The notes beneath the pieces were generated by a model that was not told the DNA's origin, made no database searches, and saw only the letters and a program-made list of their open reading frames with translations. From Chloroflexales bacterium (GTDB lineage: Bacteria > Chloroflexota > Chloroflexia > Chloroflexales > Chloroflexaceae), in the NCBI GenBank assembly GCA_013336035.1, contig JAAXUL010000235.1, positions 1-9,747 on the forward strand: a stretch of 9,747 bases of DNA, in the 5' to 3' direction. Numbering within the stretch: the first letter of the stretch is position 1; each line of letters begins with the position of its first letter. The translations under genes were made by a program, and so were the position numbers. Positions 1 through 4,862 of this stretch are shown here, piece after piece.

Positions 1-567
1 TCGCCCGCGCCGCCGACCGCGACAGAGGCCCCGCCTGCGGCGATGCCCGCGCCGCCGACCGCTACCACTGTACCGCCGACACCGGAGCGGGCCACGCGTA
101 CCTACGAGTTCCCCGTGGACGCCAAGGTGTGCACACCCTCGTCAAACCATCACGATTACCCGGCATCAGATATTGCGTGCCCGATGGGGACGCGGTTCGT
201 CGCCGTAACGAGCGGCGTGGTGGACTTCGTGAGCTGGGAAGACCTGTACGCGCAGGGCAGTAAAGACCCTGCCGACCGAGGCGGATTGTCGGTTGCCATC
301 GTTGGTGACGACGGGGTGCGCTATTACGGTTCGCACCTGTCGGAAGTTGCCGAGGGAATCGTGCCGGGCGTGAGGGTGGAGGCCGGGCAGCTCCTCGGGC
401 GCACCGGTATCAGCGGGAACGCCATAGGCACGTATCCGCATCTGCACTTTGGTATCTCGCGCCCGACCACGCCCGAGGATTGGGAGGTGCGGCGCGGCCA
501 GGTATGGCCGCAGAAGTATCTGGCCGCTTGGCGGCGCGGCGAGAATATGACCCCGGAGCTGCCATAG
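1..567 (+). CDS. M23-family (LytM-like) peptidase, 5'-truncated by window edge
   Basis: The reading frame is open from the first base, so the true start lies upstream; the ATG at 43 sits inside a linker and is unlikely to be the start. The visible part begins with a Pro/Ala/Thr-rich linker containing a 14-residue repeat, followed by a compact M23 domain. Zinc-ligand motifs are visible: 'HHDYPASD' (codons 148-171), as in M23 proteins carrying an H-D-Y-P-A-x-D signature, and 'HLHF' (439-450), the HxH motif. M23 enzymes cleave peptide cross-links in peptidoglycan or act as inactive regulators of such enzymes; both key motifs look intact, so activity is plausible. The low-complexity linker suggests the domain is held away from a membrane anchor or another N-terminal domain not seen here. 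The gene converges on the DUF6642-type gene and shows no sign of belonging to the module further right. Confidence 0.85.
   Translation, partial: SPAPPTATEAPPAAMPAPPTATTVPPTPERATRTYEFPVDAKVCTPSSNHHDYPASDIACPMGTRFVAVTSGVVDFVSWEDLYAQGSKDPADRGGLSVAIVGDDGVRYYGSHLSEVAEGIVPGVRVEAGQLLGRTGISGNAIGTYPHLHFGISRPTTPEDWEVRRGQVWPQKYLAAWRRGENMTPELP
3..62. repeat. Direct repeat encoding the Pro/Ala/Thr linker of the M23 protein
   Basis: The 18-nt word gcccgcgccgccgaccgc occurs exactly at 3-20 and 45-62, a 42-nt period that is in frame and encodes a 14-residue linker unit beginning PAPPTAT. More copies may lie upstream of the window. This is an in-frame low-complexity repeat within a coding region. Confidence 0.7.
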
Positions 568-580
568 AAAGACTCCTCGA

Positions 581-673
581 CGCCTCCGGCGTTGGGGTGA
601 GGCGCAGGCTGCCGCGTTTACGGGGTGAGGCACAAGCCGCCGCGTTTACGCGGCAGTCTGCTGAGCCCTCAGC
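581..673. terminator. Candidate bidirectional termination region (hairpins, no clear T-run)
   Basis: Three inverted repeats crowd the gap between the convergent genes. CGCCTC (581-586) pairs with GAGGCG (599-604). GCCGCG (639-644) pairs with CGCGGC (649-654) around a TTTA loop. GCTGAG (660-665) pairs with CTCAGC (668-673), overlapping the stop codon of the - strand gene. None is followed by a convincing T-run on either strand, so termination is inferred from position and structure only. Confidence 0.35.
594..649. repeat. Two tandem 28-bp repeats in the convergent intergenic gap
   Basis: Positions 594-621 and 622-649 are two directly abutting 28-bp units differing at about three positions. 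Each starts ggggtgaggc and ends gccgcgtttac. They lie between the stop codons of two convergent genes, so they are non-coding. The end of the second copy forms one arm of a GC-rich hairpin (639-654). Confidence 0.75.
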
Positions 674-1229
674 CCACGTAGGCCGCGAGGCCGGTGCAGT
701 CGATCAGGCTCGAGTACTGCCGCTCTAAAAAGCGCCAGCAGGCGCCCAGGTCGACGTACTGCTGGAGGGCCTGGAAGATCAGTATGTCCATCGCCGAGCT
801 CTCGATCCAGTCCACCGTCTGGCGATAGCCCAGCAGCAGCGGGATGCCAGTCGCCTCGGCGAACGCCGCCAGCCGCTCGGGGCTCGCCCGCAGCGTGCTA
901 CAGCTCCCGAAGTGGAGCACCCAGCCCGCGAAGCGGGTGCCAAGACACTCCGCAAACGCCTCCAGCGACAGCTCGGTCCCGTCGGCGAGGAAGATCACCC
1001 CCGGGGCGCCGTGGAGCGCCACGTAGAGGATGCCGTCGCTGCGGAGCCGGGCGAAGCTCCGCAGGGCGTCGGTGAGCTCAGCCTCTGTGTCACAGGGCTG
1101 GTAGGAGAGGCGCACGGACTGGACACTGGCCACAAATTCCAGGAGGGGGCGAACGCTCAGCCGCTCCTGGCGATTCGACAGGGACTCGATGCAGGCGATC
1201 TGCTTGGCGTAGCTGGCGGCGTGCGGCAT
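669..1229 (-). CDS. DUF6642-like small caspase/CHAT-fold protein
   Basis: A 186-residue protein. The sequence shows a His/Cys pair in typical clan-CD context: 'YVALHGAPG' with His73 and 'VLHFGSCSTL' with Cys110, then 'GYRQTVDWIESSA' at about 134-146. From memory of the family this matches DUF6642, a single-domain group of about 190 residues with the same 'HG' and 'HFGSCSTL' blocks. A caspase/CHAT-like protease activity is inferred from the dyad and is not established for the family as far as I know. The start at 1229 is preferred because an AAGG stands 5 nt upstream and family similarity begins within the first 15 residues; the frame stays open to an ATG at 1445, but that extension is Arg/Pro-rich and resembles nothing. 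The gene lies downstream of the bactofilin-like gene on the same strand, 234 nt away, with a possible promoter of its own. Confidence 0.75.
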   Translation of the reverse strand: MPHAASYAKQIACIESLSNRQERLSVRPLLEFVASVQSVRLSYQPCDTEAELTDALRSFARLRSDGILYVALHGAPGVIFLADGTELSLEAFAECLGTRFAGWVLHFGSCSTLRASPERLAAFAEATGIPLLLGYRQTVDWIESSAMDILIFQALQQYVDLGACWRFLERQYSSLIDCTGLAAYVG

Positions 1230-1316
1230 GGTGACCTTGGTGTGGGCGGTGAGCGCGGGCGGCGGTGGCCGCTCGTCACGATGGGGCGCGCGACGGCCAG
1301 GGCGGGCGCCACCAGG

Positions 1317-1325
1317 AGTATAGCA
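1317..1325 (-). promoter_or_regulatory. Candidate extended -10 promoter for the DUF6642-like gene
   Basis: On the - strand the sequence reads TGC-TATACT, an extended -10 (TGn plus a hexamer with 5/6 matches to TATAAT), about 90 nt upstream of the ATG at 1229. The hexamer occupies 1317-1322. No good -35 lies 16-18 nt further upstream, which is tolerable for an extended -10. The rest of the 1230-1463 gap shows no gene or convincing terminator. Confidence 0.35.
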
Positions 1326-1463
1326 GCGGGCTATTTCCGGCCGCGGCGAGCTACGTGGTGGCGTTCGGTGCCCGATGCTGCCGGCGGTTGCCAGACCATG
1401 CGCGGCTTCAAGGCCGACGCTGGGGCCAGATGATCCACGAGGCACCGCGCCCGGGTTTCCGGC

Positions 1464-2429
1464 CTACACCGGCGCCGCCTGGGGGATTGGCACGGCCGCG
1501 GTGAGCTCCGCGGGCCGCCGAGGCGCAGCCAGGGCGCCGACCGTGAGCACGAAGCTCGCCAGGTAGACGAAGATACCGATAGTGGGGATCTGCCCGAGCA
1601 GCGCCACCAGCACCACGGCGAGGACCTGCATCACCCGGCTCTCCGGCGCCCGGCCCATGCCCGCGTTCAGCCGCCGCCCCAGCCAGACGCCGGTGATCAG
1701 GGGGCTGAGAAACCAGATCAGCCCGAAGCCGGTGAAGATGAAGACCACGAGCAGTATGGCCGGGAACCAGCTCCAGAAGAAGGCCATCAGCGCGGCGAGC
1801 AGCGCGGTGCCAAGCGGGATCAGTAAGAAGAACTGCGCCGTCAGCAGGCCGATGAGGGCCGTTAGCCACGGTCGGCCTTCCAGCCGGCGGGCCGGGCCGT
1901 TCAGCGCCTGTGGGGCCAGCCAGAGCAGCGCGGCGCCAAGCAGGGCGAAGCCGAGGGCGATCAGCGCCGTCGTCCGCCACGGCAGATCCTCCCCGGCCCC
2001 CTGGAGCGGCGGGGCGTCCTGGGCGAGGATACTGGCCGGCGCGAACCGTGTCGGGAGAGTGGTGCCCCGGCGGGCGGGCCCAGGCGTGTCGGCGGGCGGT
2101 GTGATCTGGGCGGCGCCGATGGTGCGGATGAATCCGTGCATATACCCGCTCAGCTCGATCCGGGCCGCGAGCACATTGGTGTTGCCCTTGACCGTTCCGG
2201 TGATCAGGACGCGGCGCCCGATCACGGCCAGGTCGCCCTCGACGGTGCCCTCGATCACGATATCGTTGGCGATCACGTAGAGATCCTTGGGGAGCACCTG
2301 GTCGGCGGACAGGCGGTACGTGTCGCCAAAGCCGAAGGCGGCGCTGGCCGGTGACTGGCCCATTGCCAGGGCCAGCAGTGATGCGCACAGCCCGACCAGG
2401 CTCCAGCGCCAGAGTTGTGTCGCTAGCAT
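1464..2429 (-). CDS. Secreted/membrane bactofilin-like (polymer-forming) protein
   Basis: A 321-residue protein. It begins with a signal peptide: positive Arg9, hydrophobic core about 10-23, and a likely cut near 'SPASA' (26-30). A short bactofilin-like beta-helical stretch follows at about 40-105, with repeats such as 'DIVIEGTVEGDLAVIGRRV' and 'ITGTVKGNTNVLAARI'. After a Pro-rich linker (111-150) come several hydrophobic segments, about 153-172, 189-215, 221-250 and 266-301, so the protein is predicted to sit in the membrane with the beta-helix outside. Such proteins are usually labelled polymer-forming cytoskeletal or hypothetical membrane proteins; no reaction is known. The ATG at 2429 was chosen over the GTG at 2432 because AAGGAG lies 6 nt before it. 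It is transcribed divergently from the CHAT gene, and no functional link to that module is visible. Confidence 0.75.
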   Translation of the reverse strand: MLATQLWRWSLVGLCASLLALAMGQSPASAAFGFGDTYRLSADQVLPKDLYVIANDIVIEGTVEGDLAVIGRRVLITGTVKGNTNVLAARIELSGYMHGFIRTIGAAQITPPADTPGPARRGTTLPTRFAPASILAQDAPPLQGAGEDLPWRTTALIALGFALLGAALLWLAPQALNGPARRLEGRPWLTALIGLLTAQFFLLIPLGTALLAALMAFFWSWFPAILLVVFIFTGFGLIWFLSPLITGVWLGRRLNAGMGRAPESRVMQVLAVVLVALLGQIPTIGIFVYLASFVLTVGALAAPRRPAELTAAVPIPQAAPV

Positions 2430-2467
2430 CACATACTCCTTCGCATTACCCCGAGATCACCTGGGCC

Positions 2468-2496
2468 TCTATGCTTGCAGGCGTCGCCTGTGTCAG
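2468..2496 (-). promoter_or_regulatory. Candidate promoter of the bactofilin-like gene with palindrome in the spacer
   Basis: On the - strand, CTGACA (2491-2496, 5/6 match to the -35 consensus) and CATAGA (2468-2473, a weak -10) are separated by exactly 17 nt. The predicted transcript start is about 30 nt upstream of the ATG at 2429. The spacer holds the perfect dyad CAGGCG-N-CGCCTG (2478-2490), a good position for a regulator to sit. The weak -10 would fit an activated promoter, but this is inference. Confidence 0.4.
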
Positions 2497-2519
2497 AGCG
2501 CATGCCCGCACCGTGGCGC

Positions 2520-2648
2520 TCAGCCGGCCGCTTGATAGGGGTGAAGGCCGTCGACGAGAAGTAGTTGGTGCTTGTGGTGCGCCTGGCCCATATCCACGAA
2601 CGTGATCTTGCCCTGGGCCAGGGCCCGGTTCCACGCCGAGTTGGGGAA
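2520..2648 (-). pseudogene. Remnant of an SGNH/GDSL-type hydrolase C-terminus
   Basis: A 42-codon stretch on the - strand, bounded by stop codons on both sides and with no start codon at its head, reads like the end of an SGNH/GDSL esterase: 'WNRALAQGKITFVDMG', then 'LLLVDGLHPYQAAG' just before TGA. The DGLHP element is the conserved block V, which carries the catalytic Asp and His in this superfamily. The rest of a hydrolase (block I GDS motif and the preceding 150 or so residues) is not found in any frame of the 2649-2828 flank. I therefore read it as a decayed fragment left by deletion or rearrangement. Family assignment from so short a piece is tentative. Confidence 0.4.
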
Positions 2649-2706
2649 CTACTTCCAGCGTCCTACGTGCGGCTCAGGGTCGGTGTGAAGGTTGTAGCAT
2701 AGTACA

Positions 2707-2712
2707 TATAAT
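2707..2712 (+). promoter_or_regulatory. Perfect TATAAT -10 element upstream of the CHAT gene
   Basis: TATAAT at 2707-2712 stands in an A/T-rich island within otherwise GC-rich DNA. The expected -35 position (about 2684-2689, tgtgaa) matches poorly, so either the -10 dominates or an activator assists. A start near 2719 gives a leader of about 110 nt, unusually long here, and that leader contains the nested stem-loop at 2741-2800. Confidence 0.5.
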
Positions 2713-2740
2713 CTATCATGGGCGCAGCGTTTTTGAAACC

Positions 2741-2800
2741 GGCAGCCCGGCGCTTCCCCTGCCGCCTGAAGGCGGGCCGTCCTCGCGCCGTGGTGCTGCC
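2741..2800 (+). ncRNA. Nested stem-loop in the 5' leader of the CHAT gene
   Basis: Three nested complementary pairs share one axis: GGCAGC (2741-2746) with GCTGCC (2795-2800), CGGCGC (2748-2753) with GCGCCG (2785-2790), and CCGCC (2762-2766) with GGCGG (2771-2775) closing a TGAA loop. The structure ends 14 nt before the Shine-Dalgarno sequence and has no following T-run, so it looks more like a leader structure or mRNA stabiliser than a terminator. High GC makes chance pairing easier, but three concentric perfect arms are notable. No known riboswitch class is recognised. Confidence 0.35.
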
Positions 2801-2828
2801 ATACCAGCGCTAATGGGAGAGGCTTTTT

Positions 2829-4724
2829 ATGGCCGATCTGCTCCAACGTCTGAAGGACTACCTCGCCGCGCCAAGCACGCTGGATCTCGCCGAGGCGGCC
2901 CCGCTCGGCGTGCTGGCGGGCGCCAGTGCGGCAACCATCGCCGCTATTATCGGCATGCCGGCCTTTGCCACTACTGGCCTTGGAGCCATCCTTGGTGGCC
3001 TGGCCGTCAATTTCACCTCCTCGCTGATCGACAAGATTCTCACCGCCGCCGGCGAGCGTGAGCGCCGCAAGCTGATCCAGCAGGGCCTGGAGGGCCATGA
3101 TCGGGATGTGCAGACCCTGGTGGCCGGGGCGATGGTGTTCGCCGGGCCCGAGGTGGCTACCGCCATCCCGGACACTGACCGCGCCGAGCTGGTCGCGGCT
3201 CTGGAGGGCGCAATGCGCAAGGCCGGCGGCACCCTTGCCGCCATCGCCGCCCCCTACGGGGCCGCACTGCGCGACCCGGCGGCCGATTGGGGCGCAGTGC
3301 AGGCCGCGCTCCGTCAGGAGGCAGCCACGCTCCGCCAGATCGCCGAGGTTGGCGCCGAGGGGCGCATCGAGAACTTCCGGCAGCGGAGCGAAAACACTGA
3401 GGGCTCGGTGGATCAGATCCTGCGGGCCGGGCGTGGCGGGGTGATCAGCGGCGGCTCGCAGGAGGCAATCGGCACGCATAAATCCGCCCCACCGGCACCT
3501 GTTACACCACCAGTCGCGCCGCCTGAACACACGCCAGACCCCCCGCCCGCCGCTTTGCACGTGCGCCTCCGCTGCGCGCCCACAGACACCGGGGCCGTGT
3601 TAACGTGGGAGAGCGATGCATTTGGGGTCGCCACAAGCACCTTCGTCAGCCCCTACCAGGGCCCCGACCTGGATCTAGTGCTTCGCGCCCTTGATGCGCT
3701 CCAGTACCCCTCAGAGAGCTTCACCCCTGAGGAGATTGCACGCTTCACCGCCCTCAAGCTCCTTCACACCAACGGCATCCTCGCCGAGGAGAGCCACCGG
3801 TCGGTGGGCCAGTCGCTTTATCGGGCCCTTACGGCGGACCCGAGGGCCGCCGTGGCGCTCGCGACGGCGCGCAACCTGGCGACCCACGAGGGCCGGCCCC
3901 TGAGCCTGGCTATCCACGTCCCCCAGGGCGCGATCGCCCTCGCCGCGCTGCCGTGGGAGCTGCTCTGGGCCGCTGGCGAGCCGGCGCCGCTGCTGCTCAG
4001 CCGTGGGCTGGCAGGGAGCCTGACTCGCCAGCTTGATCTGTCGCAGGCTGTGCCGCCGCCGCGCCCCGGCGGGCGCCCCCTGCGTGTGCGGGCCATCGTG
4101 CCGCATGCCGGCCTTGAGGAGTCGCAGCGCGCAGAAGAGCGCGCCTCGCGCGAGGCCGCGTGGGCGCGGCTGGTGGCCGGCGGCGCCGTGGCGCTGCTCC
4201 CAGACATCAGCCCGGCGACCCGTGAGACGATCGCCGATGCGCTGCGCCACGATGGGCCGCCCGACATTCTGCACTTTATCGGCCACGGCCGTTTCAGTGG
4301 CGGCGAGGGCCATCTCGTCCTCGACCGAGCGGGCGGCGGGTGGGACCCGACCCCCATCAGCCAGCTTGGCCCAGCCCTGTCCAGGGTGCGGCTGGCGGTG
4401 ATCGCGGCGTGCCAGGGGGCCATGGTGGGCACGGCCGAGACCTCGGCGGGGGTGCTGGGGGGCGTCGCGCCGGCCCTCATCGCTCAGGGCGTGCCCCTGG
4501 TGGTGGCGATGCAGCTCACGGTACGCCAGTCAGCGGCCAATCGGGCGACAGGCGTGATCTACGAGGATCTGGCGGCGGGGCGGAGCCTCCAGGCCGCCGT
4601 GGCGGCCGCCCGCCTTGCCCTGTACACGGGCGAGGACTCCGGCGCGTCCTGGTACGTCCCGACACTTTACATGCGCGCCCGCGGCGAGGGGCCGGCGCAG
4701 CTGATCGAGCAGCGCGCCGACTGA
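2829..4724 (+). CDS. CHAT-domain protease with N-terminal adaptor (EAD-like) module
   Basis: A 631-residue protein; GGGAGAGG (2815-2822) lies 6 nt before the ATG. Residues 1 to about 200 are an Ala/Gly-rich helical module with a hydrophobic, glycine-zipper-like stretch at about 25-68 and 'MRKAGGTLAAIA' at 129-140. This module is related to the N-terminus of the NACHT protein downstream. A Pro-rich linker (about 215-238) leads into a CHAT domain (about 240-618). The catalytic dyad is visible as His486 in 'LHFIGHG' and Cys528 in 'VIAACQGA'; 'ALPWELLW' (about 375-382) is a further typical CHAT block. CHAT proteins are clan-CD (caspase/separase-related) cysteine peptidases that act as effectors in bacterial conflict systems, including cleavage of gasdermins and CRISPR-linked substrates. 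Its target here is unknown and no obvious substrate gene is adjacent. The shared module suggests recruitment and activation by the NACHT protein. Confidence 0.88.
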   Translation: MADLLQRLKDYLAAPSTLDLAEAAPLGVLAGASAATIAAIIGMPAFATTGLGAILGGLAVNFTSSLIDKILTAAGERERRKLIQQGLEGHDRDVQTLVAGAMVFAGPEVATAIPDTDRAELVAALEGAMRKAGGTLAAIAAPYGAALRDPAADWGAVQAALRQEAATLRQIAEVGAEGRIENFRQRSENTEGSVDQILRAGRGGVISGGSQEAIGTHKSAPPAPVTPPVAPPEHTPDPPPAALHVRLRCAPTDTGAVLTWESDAFGVATSTFVSPYQGPDLDLVLRALDALQYPSESFTPEEIARFTALKLLHTNGILAEESHRSVGQSLYRALTADPRAAVALATARNLATHEGRPLSLAIHVPQGAIALAALPWELLWAAGEPAPLLLSRGLAGSLTRQLDLSQAVPPPRPGGRPLRVRAIVPHAGLEESQRAEERASREAAWARLVAGGAVALLPDISPATRETIADALRHDGPPDILHFIGHGRFSGGEGHLVLDRAGGGWDPTPISQLGPALSRVRLAVIAACQGAMVGTAETSAGVLGGVAPALIAQGVPLVVAMQLTVRQSAANRATGVIYEDLAAGRSLQAAVAAARLALYTGEDSGASWYVPTLYMRARGEGPAQLIEQRAD

Positions 4725-4782
4725 TCGCCCCTGTGGGCCGCGAGGCTATCCGAGCTCCGAGCGCTCGTCGCACATCCGTGGG

Positions 4783-4818
4783 TTGCCCCTAGCAATTAGA
4801 AGGGCAAGCTCGTATACT
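4783..4818 (+). promoter_or_regulatory. Candidate promoter/operator before the NACHT gene
   Basis: The 138-nt gap between the CHAT and NACHT genes contains TATACT (4813-4818), a plausible -10 about 45 nt before the start. Just upstream is the inverted repeat TTGCCC (4783-4788) / GGGCAA (4802-4807), separated by 13 nt; its right arm falls in the -10/-35 spacer. No clear -35 is found at 17 nt. The inverted repeat could be an operator or a weak hairpin. With no T-run after it, it is not a convincing terminator for the CHAT gene, so readthrough from CHAT is also possible. Confidence 0.35.
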
Positions 4819-4862
4819 TCATAGTATTAGGCAAACCTCCCTCTCAGTAAACAATGCGGCCT

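Noticed and set aside
1230..1445. N-terminal extension of the DUF6642-like gene to the ATG at 1445
   Set aside because: The extra 72 residues are Arg/Pro/Gly-rich, unlike the family, and family similarity plus an AAGG site supports the start at 1229.
1408..2388. Alternative - strand frame overlapping the bactofilin-like gene (326 codons)
   Set aside because: The product is Arg/Pro/Gly/His-rich with no signal peptide or fold, while the other frame gives a signal peptide, beta-helix repeats and membrane helices with a good ribosome site.
2649..3560. Long open frame on the - strand (303 codons) opposite the CHAT gene start
   Set aside because: It is a GC-rich antisense frame over the adaptor module, with no ribosome site and no recognisable motif; only its stop codon is relevant, as the upstream boundary of the SGNH-like remnant.
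4783..4807. TTGCCC/GGGCAA inverted repeat as terminator of the CHAT gene
   Set aside because: The stem is only 6 bp with a 13-nt loop and no T-run, so an operator or chance pairing is more likely than a terminator.
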